Source: JAGRCP01 sp942490705
GTDB taxonomy: Bacteria > Chloroflexota > Anaerolineae > Caldilineales > Caldilineaceae
Length of the DNA stretch: 64,000 nt
Direction: 5' to 3'
NCBI GenBank assembly: GCA_942490705.1
Contig: CALNXY010000013.1
Location: 310,001-374,000 of the forward strand
Shown here: piece by piece, positions 1 to 9,443 of the stretch
How positions within the stretch are numbered: the stretch's first letter is position 1
How the letters are laid out: each line of letters begins with the position of its first letter
Position numbers and translations under genes: made by a program
Notes under the pieces: model-generated
The model's input: only the letters and a program-made list of their open reading frames with translations
Database searches by the model: none
What the model was told of the DNA's origin: nothing

Positions 1-677
1 TCGGCCTGTTCGGCCGTGACGGCGCGCACCACGCGTGTGGCAACGAGCACGCCGGGCACGTTGCTGATGAAGACAAGCTTGGTGGCGCCCAATGCTGCGG
101 AAACGGCTGCGGCAGCGTGGTCTGCGTTGACGTTGTAGCTGAGCCCGTCGTGGGCGCCAAGGCTGATGGGGCTGATTACCGGCACGATTTCGGCGTCGAT
201 CAAGGTCTGGAGCAGGTGCGTGTCTACATCCTGGATGTCACCGACTCGACCCAGTTCGCCGGCCGGGTGCCACATGGGCTCGACATAGATCGTGCCATCG
301 TCCACGCCGCTGAGTCCGGCGGCACGAATGCCGGCGTCGACCAGTGCGCGCACAATACGCTTGTTCATCAGACCGCTGAGCACCATCTCTGCCACATCGA
401 GGCTGGCCTCATCGGTGATGCGCAGGCCATCGAGAAACTGGGGCTCCAGCCCAAGCTGTTGCTGGTACGCGGCGATGGTCTTGCCGCCGCCATGGACGAT
501 CACCGGCATGTGCCCCTGGTCGAGCACGGCCTGTACTGCGTTGGCGAGTCCGGTTAGAAAGGCCGCGTCGTCCAACTCATTGCCGCCCACTTTGAGCACC
601 GTTACGTAGCGGCCGGGCGCCTCGTCGGCTTCCGGTTCGTCTGCGGAGAAAAGATCAAAAGTTTCAGGATCCATCAT
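1..677 (-). CDS. argB: Acetylglutamate kinase, C-terminus cut by window edge
   Basis: Second gene of the argC-argB pair. It phosphorylates N-acetylglutamate, the second step of arginine synthesis, in the cytoplasm. About 225 residues are visible and read open to the window edge, so the C-terminal part is missing; the family is usually 260-300 residues. An acidic N-terminal extension of about 22 residues precedes the amino-acid-kinase core, which starts with VLKVGGNELD (27-36). The nucleotide loop VHGGGKT is at 61-67 and the substrate/ATP segment YNVNADHAAA at 181-190. Two in-frame ATGs (677 and 674) are possible starts. The gene begins 44 bases after the argC stop, so it should be cotranscribed with argC and share its leader control. 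Confidence 0.93.
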   Translation of the reverse strand, partial: MMDPETFDLFSADEPEADEAPGRYVTVLKVGGNELDDAAFLTGLANAVQAVLDQGHMPVIVHGGGKTIAAYQQQLGLEPQFLDGLRITDEASLDVAEMVLSGLMNKRIVRALVDAGIRAAGLSGVDDGTIYVEPMWHPAGELGRVGDIQDVDTHLLQTLIDAEIVPVISPISLGAHDGLSYNVNADHAAAAVSAALGATKLVFISNVPGVLVATRVVRAVTAEQA

Positions 678-721
678 TGTTGCCTCGCTTGTTATCACGG
701 CGAATCGCTTGCTCTGGTCGA

Positions 722-1756
722 TTACAGCAAGCCCATCGTTTCCTCTAACCCCACAGCAATATTGAAGTTTTGCATGGCCTGACCGCTGGCGCCTTTGAGT
801 AAATTATCAATTGACGCCACGATGATATAGTCACGTCCGTCCTGTTCTGCCGGATCAACAGGTGTGATGCTGATCGTGCACAGATTCGTCTGTGTGCTGT
901 GACGCAGCGAGGCCATCTGCCCGGCCGGCAGAATCGCAATGAAGGGCTCATCGGCATAGGCTTCCGTATAGGCGTCGCGTATATCCGCTTCGGTGACGCC
1001 TTCGACCACACTGACGTAGATCGTGCTGAGGATACCCCGGTTCACCGGCAGAAGGTGGGGTGAAAAGGTGAAGCGGAAGCGATTGCCATTCGGGGCAGCC
1101 TCATTGAGCACCTGTTCCATTTCGGCCACATGACGGTGGCGGTAGCCCACGTTGTAGGGGGCGAAGTTGTCGTGGGCTTCTACAAAGCTATAGGTCAATT
1201 TGGCCTTGCGCCCGGCGCCGCTCACGCCGCTCTTGCTGTCGACAATGATGCGCGGCTCTAACCACCCTGCTTTGGCCAAAGGATAAAGACCCAGGTTGAC
1301 GCTGGTTGGATAGCACCCGGGCACCGCAATCTTATCTGCGTCGCGCAGCGCCTCGCGGTTGAGCTCGCACAAGCCATAGACGAACTGATCGATCAACTCA
1401 GGCGCGCTATGCTCGATGCCGTACCACTTTGTGTAGATCTCCGGCTCCTTTAGCCGGAAGTCGGCGCTGAGATCAATGACGCGCACGCCCGTGGCGCTAA
1501 ATCTGCGTACCGGCTCGATGGAGGCGGCATGGGGCAGGCAGAGGAAGACGACGTCGACCTCGTCGGCCCTTTCCATGGCCTGGGCCAGCGTGATCAGCGG
1601 ATAGCCCCACGTGACCGCATGGAGGTCGGCCATTGTCTTGCCGGCGCTGCTTTCGCTCGTCACCCAGCCGACTTCCAGCTCCGGATGGCGGTGGATGAGC
1701 TTGATCAGTTCGTAGCCCGTGTAGCCGGTCGCGCCGGCAATGCCTGCCTTATACAT
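722..1756 (-). CDS. argC: N-acetyl-gamma-glutamyl-phosphate reductase
   Basis: NADPH-dependent reductase for the third step of arginine synthesis. The 344-residue length is normal. The N-terminal Rossmann motif is GIAGATGYTGYEL (5-17). The catalytic cysteine lies in VPGCYPTS (Cys148). The C-terminal half carries the expected substrate-binding segments, including GYRHRHVAEMEQ and PHLLPVNRGILST. The gene is preceded by a roughly 210-base leader with a promoter, a short arginine-containing ORF and an intrinsic terminator, and is followed by argB. No other arg genes lie upstream; argJ or argD may lie beyond the window edge. Confidence 0.96.
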   Translation of the reverse strand: MYKAGIAGATGYTGYELIKLIHRHPELEVGWVTSESSAGKTMADLHAVTWGYPLITLAQAMERADEVDVVFLCLPHAASIEPVRRFSATGVRVIDLSADFRLKEPEIYTKWYGIEHSAPELIDQFVYGLCELNREALRDADKIAVPGCYPTSVNLGLYPLAKAGWLEPRIIVDSKSGVSGAGRKAKLTYSFVEAHDNFAPYNVGYRHRHVAEMEQVLNEAAPNGNRFRFTFSPHLLPVNRGILSTIYVSVVEGVTEADIRDAYTEAYADEPFIAILPAGQMASLRHSTQTNLCTISITPVDPAEQDGRDYIIVASIDNLLKGASGQAMQNFNIAVGLEETMGLL

Positions 1757-1816
1757 GAAGCGCCTCGATTGGTTAAAGTGTGCTGACCTATTTCAAACTA
1801 ACGGAAAAAAATGATA

Positions 1817-1847
1817 CAAAAAAAGCTCTCCGTCTGGAGAGCTTTGC
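1817..1847 (-). terminator. Intrinsic terminator inside the argC leader
   Basis: On the minus strand a perfect 10-bp stem (AAAGCTCTCC / GGAGAGCTTT, arms 1836-1845 and 1822-1831, loop of four) runs straight into a T tract at 1818-1824. It lies between the argC promoter and the argC start, so it is a leader terminator and not the end of another gene. Its 5' arm can also pair with a segment just after the leader ORF stop: CTTTGC at 1881-1886 with GCAAAG at 1842-1847, and TCTGG at 1889-1893 with CCAGA at 1833-1837. That alternative fold would act as an antiterminator. Confidence 0.85.
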
Positions 1848-1895
1848 CCAAAGATGCGTGGTATCCGCTTTGGCCCGCGTGCAAAGATCCAGAGG

Positions 1896-1967
1896 TTATC
1901 CGGTTCGATACGGGCGGGGCCTGGATGCAATTACGACGACCGTGCATTGACTGTCTAGGCTGTTCAT
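1896..1967 (-). CDS. Candidate argC leader peptide (23 aa)
   Basis: A short ORF starts at an ATG 8 bases downstream of the argC -10 box, so it would be translated leaderless. Three of its last eight sense codons encode arginine (segment SRPRPYRTG, then TAA). The stop codon sits directly before the antiterminator 5' arm. This is the layout expected for arginine-dependent ribosome-mediated attenuation: stalling at the Arg codons frees the arm and allows readthrough, while rapid translation to the stop covers it and the terminator forms. The mechanism is inferred from sequence only. The Arg content alone could be chance in GC-rich DNA. Confidence 0.55.
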   Translation of the reverse strand: MNSLDSQCTVVVIASRPRPYRTG

Positions 1968-1975
1968 GATGCGAA

Positions 1976-2004
1976 AGTGTAGCACGCGTCGCTGCGGGTG
2001 TCAA
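1976..2004 (-). promoter_or_regulatory. argC promoter
   Basis: TTGACA (1999-2004) and TACACT (1976-1981) are 17 bases apart on the minus strand, with TGC immediately before the -10 box (extended -10). The predicted transcription start is about 1968-1970, next to the leader ORF ATG. Confidence 0.8.
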
Positions 2005-2033
2005 TTTGAAACGAAATAAAGCGGCAATTCTGA

Positions 2034-2063
2034 TTGACGCAGCGCGCCAGAATATGCTATGAT
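2034..2063 (+). promoter_or_regulatory. Promoter of the phaR-like gene
   Basis: TTGACG (2034-2039) and TATGAT (2058-2063) are 18 bases apart, with TGC before the -10 box. It is placed back-to-back with the argC promoter and reads into the regulator gene at 2137. Confidence 0.75.
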
Positions 2064-2136
2064 CAGCCCATCAACCGCCGGAACCCCAGGCCGACGCCTG
2101 ATTTGACTGCCGCTCCCTTGACCTCTGAAACTACTT

Positions 2137-2682
2137 ATGCCGACGATTAAGCGCTATCCCAATCGCAAGCTGTACGATACAGATGCGAAAAGCTACGTGA
2201 CGCTAGAAGAGATCACGCGCATGATTCAGGAAGGGGACGATGTGCGGGTGATCGATCACGAGAGCGGCGACGATCTGACCACGCTTACATTGACTCAGAT
2301 CATCCTGGAACAGGAAAAGAAAAGCGCCGGTTTCTTGCCCCGCAACCTCTTGACCAATCTGATTCGAACGGGTGGCGATACGGTAGAACAAGTTGTGCGC
2401 TCACTGCAACTGGGCCAGTTTCTCGCCGGCTCGGAGCAGGAAGACGATCACGAAACGACTCAAAATGGCGAGGATGGTGACACTCGGTCTGGTGTCGAGC
2501 GGGCCAAAGAGAAGGCCGACGATCGGCTGGCAGAGGTGCTCCATCTCATCAATGTCCCATCGCGGCGCGAAGTTGAGGCGCTGCAGGTTCAATTGGCTAT
2601 CCTCAGTCAGCGTCTTGAAGAAATATTAGATAGCCAGGAAGCGGATGACATTGCCGGTGAACAGGAGTCATCCGCCGGTTAA
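2137..2682 (+). CDS. PhaR-type polyhydroxyalkanoate synthesis regulator
   Basis: The 181-residue protein begins with the hallmark of the PHB/PHA accumulation regulator DNA-binding domain, IKRYPNRKLYDT (4-15), followed by the conserved YVTLEEI and VRVIDHESGDDLT segments (to about residue 60). In characterised members this domain binds DNA and PHA granules and represses phasin or synthase genes. The rest is variable: an acidic linker (about 105-125), then a predicted coiled coil, VEALQVQLAILSQRLEEI. No PHA synthase or phasin is nearby. The next gene, 38 bases downstream, is a patatin-like lipase, so a lipid or storage-polymer role is possible but not shown. Confidence 0.85.
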   Translation: MPTIKRYPNRKLYDTDAKSYVTLEEITRMIQEGDDVRVIDHESGDDLTTLTLTQIILEQEKKSAGFLPRNLLTNLIRTGGDTVEQVVRSLQLGQFLAGSEQEDDHETTQNGEDGDTRSGVERAKEKADDRLAEVLHLINVPSRREVEALQVQLAILSQRLEEILDSQEADDIAGEQESSAG

Positions 2683-2720
2683 GGCGTTTAGCTGGTAGCT
2701 TCGCCGGCATCTGACGCCTG

Positions 2721-4028
2721 ATGCCATTGTTTATGTCAGATAGTTTGGATAGATCCCACCACACAAGCCCTGTGACAAACGATTCTTCCGGATTTCCTAA
2801 TCAATCGCACGATGGCCGAAGGTCGTCGGCTAATCGATCCAAGACCGCGCTCGTGCTTGCCGGCGGCGGCATTACCGGGGCAGTCTACGAAATCGGTGCG
2901 CTACGTGCGATCGACGATATGCTGGTCGGCTACACGGTCAATGATTTTGACATCTATGTGGGCACCAGCGCCGGTGCGTTGATTGGGTCATTTATCGCCA
3001 ATGGCTTGACCCCCAATGAAATTATGCAAGCCCTGGATGATCGCCATCCAGAGGTTCACGGCCTGCGCGTAAGCGACATTTTTCAAACCAACGTCGGCGG
3101 TATGTTCCGTCGCGCGACGAAGCTGCCCGGCGCCTTCCTCGACATTCTGCGCAACACGCTCTTCCACTTTGGCGATGTGGCGGTTTCGGATATGGCTTGG
3201 GAACTGGCGCGTGCCTTGCCCAATGGCATCTACAATGCCCAAGGGTTGGAGCGCTATGTACGCCATATCTTGAGCGAGCCGGGGCACACGAATCGTTTCG
3301 ATCGGCTTGACAAGAAGCTCTACATTGTTGCCACGGAGTTGGAGACTGGACGGCGTGCAGTCTTCGGACAGGGCGGCAAGAGTATCGTCCCCATCAGCCA
3401 GGCCGTTGCAGCCAGCAGCGCAGTCCCCCTTGTTTATCGCCCTGTACAGATTTTTGATCGAGACTATCTGGATGGCGGTCTGCATGGTTCTGCCAGCATC
3501 GACCTTGCCATTGAAGCGGGGGCCAAGCTTGTCGTCTGCGTCAATCCCATGGTGCCTCTCAACACCAGTACGCTGGAACAGGATCACTACATTCGGGATC
3601 GCGGCGTCCAGGCTATTCTGAACCAAACCGTGCGCACGTTGCTCCATGCCGGCGTGCGCTACCATATTAAAAATCTGCGTGTGAAGTACCCGGATGTGGA
3701 CATCATTTTGATTCAGCCTCACTGGGACGATTACCGCATGTTTTCGTATAGCCCGATGTACTATGGCAGTCGACTCACTTGCGCCGAACATGGCTTTGAA
3801 TCGGTGACGGTCGGTATGCTGGAGAACTATGACTACTTCTACAACGTGCTGATGCGCCACAATATTCAACTGACCAAGGATCTGGTCAGCATTCAACTCT
3901 CCGAGCTGCGTGACAGCGGCAATGATTTGGAGATCGTCCAGCAGATCATCGAGCGCGATTGGCGCGGCCCGGTCCCGCCGGGCGCACGCATTGATCTGGA
4001 CGCTGACTTGTACCGTTTTGGATCGTAG
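2721..4028 (+). CDS. Patatin-like phospholipase family protein
   Basis: A 435-residue serine acyl hydrolase. After a Ser/His-rich N-terminal tail of about 40 residues come the patatin signatures: oxyanion glycine loop GGGITG (48-53), nucleophile elbow GTSAGA (81-86, Ser83) and the dyad aspartate in LDGG (Asp251). It probably hydrolyses a lipid ester; the substrate cannot be read from sequence. ATG 2733 (MSDSLD) is an alternative start. It follows the PhaR-like regulator by 38 bases and precedes a secreted glycosidase-like gene by 15 bases, consistent with one transcript. Confidence 0.88.
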   Translation: MPLFMSDSLDRSHHTSPVTNDSSGFPNQSHDGRRSSANRSKTALVLAGGGITGAVYEIGALRAIDDMLVGYTVNDFDIYVGTSAGALIGSFIANGLTPNEIMQALDDRHPEVHGLRVSDIFQTNVGGMFRRATKLPGAFLDILRNTLFHFGDVAVSDMAWELARALPNGIYNAQGLERYVRHILSEPGHTNRFDRLDKKLYIVATELETGRRAVFGQGGKSIVPISQAVAASSAVPLVYRPVQIFDRDYLDGGLHGSASIDLAIEAGAKLVVCVNPMVPLNTSTLEQDHYIRDRGVQAILNQTVRTLLHAGVRYHIKNLRVKYPDVDIILIQPHWDDYRMFSYSPMYYGSRLTCAEHGFESVTVGMLENYDYFYNVLMRHNIQLTKDLVSIQLSELRDSGNDLEIVQQIIERDWRGPVPPGARIDLDADLYRFGS

Positions 4029-4043
4029 AGTGCTGATCTGTTA

Positions 4044-5234
4044 ATGGTTGATCTCTTCCGCGTGCTGCTGATTCTGCTCGCATCGTTTCTCTCCTCATCG
4101 CAACCGCCATCTCAAAACGAAAGCGTTTCCCCGGCCGATGACCTAACGCCCTTCGCGCAGGCCGTCTACGCTGGCACGGTCTTTGGTGAAAGCGTGGAAC
4201 GTCGGGCCTTGCGCGTGCCCGAGCGCCTCTACGCGCCCGAACCGCAGCCCCTGCCCCAGCCTGGTAGCTCCCGCTGGCGCCTGGGCGTCGGCGTGCCCGA
4301 GATGACGCCTTTGGGCTTTGACTGGCCTGCGTCGCGACCGGGTTGGTTCCACAACTGGACCTTTGGGATTATTGAGGATGGTCTGCCGTCCAGCGCTGGT
4401 GACGTACGGTTGGACCTGGAGGGCGAGGAGGCCGCCCTCGGTATGGAGTACATGCCCATGCTGCGCACGCTGAGCGGCGAACTCTTTTTCACTGCCGAAG
4501 AGATTGGGCAAGTCGCGCGCGCCTACCCCGGGCAAACCTGGCTTGTGGGCAACGAACCGGACGTAGAATCTCAGGATTGGGCCACACCGGTCGAATATGC
4601 AACTGCCTATCATGAAGCCTATCACGCCATCAAAACGGCTGACCCCAGCGCACAGGTTGCGGCCGGTGGCCTGAGTCAGATCACGCCGCTACGCCTGCGT
4701 TACCTTGATGCCGTGTGGGACGCCTATGCCGAGATGTACGGCGCGACCATGCCGGTCGATATCTGGACGATGCATGCATTTGTCCTGCGCGAGGAGGCGG
4801 GCGAGTGGGGGGTGGGCGTACCGCCCGGCCTTGACCCGACCATCACCACCGGCCTGCTTTGGGAGGTTGAAGACCATGACGACCTGGCTGAGGTGGCCCG
4901 CCAGGTGGAGCGCATGCGCCGGTGGATGGCCGAGCACGGCCAGCAAGAGAAGCCGCTCTGGGTGACCGAATACGGGATTCTGCTGCCGGCGGAAATGGGC
5001 TTTACGACCGACGTCGTGATCGATTTCATGCTGGCCAGCTTCGATCTTTTCGAGAGCCTGCGCGATTCGGACCTGGGTTACGCCGCGGATGACGATCGGC
5101 TGGTGCAGCGCTGGATGTGGTTCAGCACCAATTTTCCCGAATTGCCCGCCGGCAATCTCTTCGACGACGCCGGCCAGCCCACCCCAATCATGGCAGCCAT
5201 GGCCAACTACCTAAACCAGTCTAACTCGGATTAG
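4044..5234 (+). CDS. Secreted glycoside-hydrolase-like protein (TIM barrel)
   Basis: 396 residues with an N-terminal hydrophobic signal or anchor (about 5-20) followed by a Ser/Pro-rich stretch. The core looks like a clan-A glycosidase barrel of the GH39/Asl1-like type: LVGNEPD (acid/base candidate Glu171) and WVTEYGIL (nucleophile candidate Glu309), with the usual spacing of about 140 residues. No specific family or substrate can be assigned. It lies 15 bases after the patatin gene. Its stop codon runs into a heptameric repeat tract. Confidence 0.7.
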   Translation: MVDLFRVLLILLASFLSSSQPPSQNESVSPADDLTPFAQAVYAGTVFGESVERRALRVPERLYAPEPQPLPQPGSSRWRLGVGVPEMTPLGFDWPASRPGWFHNWTFGIIEDGLPSSAGDVRLDLEGEEAALGMEYMPMLRTLSGELFFTAEEIGQVARAYPGQTWLVGNEPDVESQDWATPVEYATAYHEAYHAIKTADPSAQVAAGGLSQITPLRLRYLDAVWDAYAEMYGATMPVDIWTMHAFVLREEAGEWGVGVPPGLDPTITTGLLWEVEDHDDLAEVARQVERMRRWMAEHGQQEKPLWVTEYGILLPAEMGFTTDVVIDFMLASFDLFESLRDSDLGYAADDDRLVQRWMWFSTNFPELPAGNLFDDAGQPTPIMAAMANYLNQSNSD

Positions 5235-5235
5235 C

Positions 5236-5284
5236 ACTCCCCACTCCCTTCCCCGCTCCGCAATCCGCATTCCGCAATCCTCAC
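5236..5284. repeat. Heptameric short tandem repeats
   Basis: Seven consecutive 7-base units are visible, for example ACTCCCC-ACTCCCT followed by TCCGCAA-TCCGCAT-TCCGCAA-TCCTCAC. They fill the space between two convergent genes and reach the stop codon of the minus-strand gene. The TCCGCAA family recurs, in the opposite orientation, at 34354-34367. Confidence 0.8.
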
Positions 5285-6411
5285 CCCCCAATCAGCCCTG
5301 CCAGGTCGGCAACGATTTCCCGCGCAGCATAGGGGTGGGCACAGCGCAGCGCGCGTGCGCCTGCTGCAATGCGTTCGTCCTGCGCCGGTCCAAACCAAGC
5401 AAGTACCTGTGCGCTGATTGCATCTGCCGCCCCATGGTAGGTTCCCAGCCCATTTTGGACGACATAGGAGACGTTCTCCTCTTCCTGCCCGGGAATAAAA
5501 CTGCTGAGGATAAGCGGCAGACCGCAAGCCATGGCTTCGGCAATCGTTCCCGGCCCCGCTTTGGTGATCAAGCAATCGGCCGCCTGCATCCATTCGGCCA
5601 TGTTATCGACAAAGCCGAGGATACGCACAGGCAGCGGCCAGCGCGCGGCCGTCAGCGTCTGCTGCAATCCGTCATTGTGCCCGCAGATGACGACAATCTG
5701 ACCGCATGGACCGTCGGGCTTGGCCAGTGCCCGGCTAACTGCCCGGGCGGTAGCTTCCAACGGACCAATACCGTCGCCGCCGCCCGCAATCAGGACGAGC
5801 GGCAGGTCCGACGCCAGGCCAAGTTTTGCGCGCAGGCTCGCTCGGTTTGGCGATGGCGCGACAAACTCGGGGCGAATCGGCAGACCGAACTGGCGCAACT
5901 GACTGGATTGCAGCCCACGGGCTTGGGCGCGCCGCCAGCTTTCTCTGCTGGCGACATAGCAGCGGCGGACAGAGGGGTCAAACCAGAGGGGGTGAGCTGA
6001 AATTAGATCGGTGACCACTGTGGCGAAAGGGGGCGGCTCAGCGAGGCGTGTCAGGGCCGGCATGGTCATCGTCTGGGCAAGGGGGTGGACTGAAACGATA
6101 AGGTCCGGCGCCTGCTCTTGAAGCAGACGCTGAATAGCGGGTATGCTGGCGCGGCTCGCCATGGCGAAGAGCGGATGGGCATGGCGGACGTCTGTATGCC
6201 ACAGCTTCTCCCAAAGCCACGGCGCGTCATTGGCCAAGAATGGGTAAGTGTCAGGCAGCCGGCGTAAGGGGCGGGGTAAGTGATCACCGAGGATATCGAC
6301 GATGCTTACTTGAACACTCTGGCAGAAACGCTGCTCAAATGCCGCCCGGAGAGCGACGGCACTGGAAGCGTGGCCGGCGCCCGTTTTGCCCATCAGAATG
6401 AGCACGCGCAT
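5281..6411 (-). CDS. MGDG-synthase-like glycosyltransferase (GT28 type)
   Basis: 376 residues from ATG 6411 (MRVLILMGKTGAGHASSA); an upstream GTG at 6420 is possible. The N-terminal GAGHxSSA loop and the C-terminal donor-site segment TKAGPGTIAEAMACGLPLIL (about residues 287-306) are typical of the monogalactosyl-/glucosyl-diacylglycerol synthase and MurG-like fold. Expected role: transfer of a sugar from a UDP-sugar to a membrane lipid at the inner face of the membrane. It is the last gene of a minus-strand envelope-glycan run, 33 bases after the polyprenyl glycosylphosphotransferase. Assignment to family is good; the exact product is not certain. Confidence 0.85.
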   Translation of the reverse strand: MRVLILMGKTGAGHASSAVALRAAFEQRFCQSVQVSIVDILGDHLPRPLRRLPDTYPFLANDAPWLWEKLWHTDVRHAHPLFAMASRASIPAIQRLLQEQAPDLIVSVHPLAQTMTMPALTRLAEPPPFATVVTDLISAHPLWFDPSVRRCYVASRESWRRAQARGLQSSQLRQFGLPIRPEFVAPSPNRASLRAKLGLASDLPLVLIAGGGDGIGPLEATARAVSRALAKPDGPCGQIVVICGHNDGLQQTLTAARWPLPVRILGFVDNMAEWMQAADCLITKAGPGTIAEAMACGLPLILSSFIPGQEEENVSYVVQNGLGTYHGAADAISAQVLAWFGPAQDERIAAGARALRCAHPYAAREIVADLAGLIGG

Positions 6412-6444
6412 AGGGGTCACCGGTGTGAAGTCGGCTGCATCGAG

Positions 6445-8019
<1,575 letters not shown>

Positions 8020-8300
8020 TGGTCGTCAGTGCCTGAAGCGTTCTGCCGGACCCTCCACGCTACAATCTGTTTGTGTCCGCCAGTGTACCACAATTCGATA
8101 TGCGCTGCGCATCTTCCCGCGCCAGGACGGGGGTTGTAACGCTGGTGCCAGCGTGATGGATCCGCATTTCCGTGCTTGGTGCAACGCTCAATTCGGAACG
8201 AGAAATTGTGAATGAGCTTGTCGTTATTCTCCATTCCCCGGTCTTCGCGATTAGTTGAGAAGCAATGGCTGTGGGATCAATGTGTTTGGCAGCCGACCTG

Positions 8301-9443
8301 TCAGGACGAAATCTCGTCGTAGACGGCCAGCGTGGCCTGGGCCGTATGTGTCCAGGAAAAATGACGTGCCCGTGCAAGCCCCGCTACATGCATTTGGCCA
8401 TGCATGTCAGCATCGTCCAGCACCTGATTCAACTGGGCGGTCAGGACTGGGACGCCCGCGCGTTCGTCACTGGGAAAAGTCAGGGTGGCGTCGCCGGCGA
8501 CTTCGAGCAGGCTGGGCGTATCGCTGCAAAGAACCGGCGTGCCGCTTGCCATCGCTTCGAGCACCGGCAGACCGAAGCCTTCAAAGCGACTGGGGTAGAC
8601 AAAGACGCTGGCCGCACGATACCAGTCGGCTACCTCTGATTGGGGGATAAAGCCGGGGAAGTGCACGTATTGCTCCAGCGCCAGTTCCTGCACAAGACGG
8701 AAGATTTCATCGTAAAACCAGCCCTTGCCGCCGGCCAGAATCAGTGGAATCGGTGTAGTTGTTTGTTGTCGCCAGGCGGCGTAGGCGCGCAGAAGAAGCG
8801 GCAGATTCTTGCGCGGTTCCAAGGTGCCCAGGTAGAGAATGAAGCGCTCTGGAAGCTGGCGGCTGTGGCGAAAGGCAGCCACCTCCGCCGCAGCAGCTGG
8901 CGCAAAACCAGCCTCCACGCCATTGGGGATGACCGTGATGCGGTCAGCCGGTACGCCAAAGCTGACCATCAGATCATCGGCCGTCTGTTGACTGACTGAA
9001 ATCACACGAGCAGCGCGGGCAACGCTGGCCGCGCAGAGCCGCTGCAGGTAGAGACGCTTGCTCCTGGGCAGGGTCCCGGGCAGGCGTACAAAGCTCAGAT
9101 CGTGGACCGTCACGATGCCGGGGAGCGACGTCGTGAGCGGCAAGACGTTGACCAGTCCATGCACGAGCTCGACGCCGTGACGCTGCAGCGCACGGGGAAA
9201 AGCGGTCTGTTCCCAAAGAATACGCGCCAGCGGGCGATTCAAGGGAAGGTCACTGTCCACGAGTTCGACGCCGGGGATTGCCACTTTGCTGTCGTTCACC
9301 CAGGCCGTGAAGCGATGCGCAGTCGCATCTTGTGTGGCCAGCGCGCCCAGTTCACGCAGCAGGTGCAGGCTGTACGTGCTTACACCTGCGCTGCGATAGC
9401 TGTTGTCGGTGCTCAGGAGTTGTGCGTTGAGGCCGATGTGCAT
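8301..9443 (-). CDS. GT4 family glycosyltransferase
   Basis: About 380 residues from ATG 9443 (MHIGLNAQLL), the natural start of the N-terminal Rossmann domain; the frame stays open further upstream. The start overlaps the end of the preceding glycosyltransferase gene by 31 bases. GT-B features: acceptor-side loop SAGVSTYSLHLL, donor-side segments LYLGTLEPRKNL and the E-x7-E element FVYPSRFEGFGLPVLEAMASG. It transfers a sugar from a nucleotide-activated donor in assembly of a surface glycan; donor and acceptor are not predictable. A 280-base gap separates it from the sugar phosphotransferase gene downstream. Confidence 0.9.
   Translation of the reverse strand: MHIGLNAQLLSTDNSYRSAGVSTYSLHLLRELGALATQDATAHRFTAWVNDSKVAIPGVELVDSDLPLNRPLARILWEQTAFPRALQRHGVELVHGLVNVLPLTTSLPGIVTVHDLSFVRLPGTLPRSKRLYLQRLCAASVARAARVISVSQQTADDLMVSFGVPADRITVIPNGVEAGFAPAAAAEVAAFRHSRQLPERFILYLGTLEPRKNLPLLLRAYAAWRQQTTTPIPLILAGGKGWFYDEIFRLVQELALEQYVHFPGFIPQSEVADWYRAASVFVYPSRFEGFGLPVLEAMASGTPVLCSDTPSLLEVAGDATLTFPSDERAGVPVLTAQLNQVLDDADMHGQMHVAGLARARHFSWTHTAQATLAVYDEISS

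Noticed and set aside
117..609. Plus-strand open frames of 105-146 codons
   Set aside because: They are antisense to argB, which has clear kinase motifs.
1861..1940. tRNA-like stretch (GGTTCGATAC resembling a T loop) in the argC leader
   Set aside because: The stems around it do not pair as T, anticodon and acceptor arms, and the segment is better explained by the leader ORF and antiterminator.
1757..1970. T-box riboswitch for argC
   Set aside because: No AGGGTGGNACCGCG-like core was found on the minus strand, and the short ORF with Arg codons gives a simpler model.
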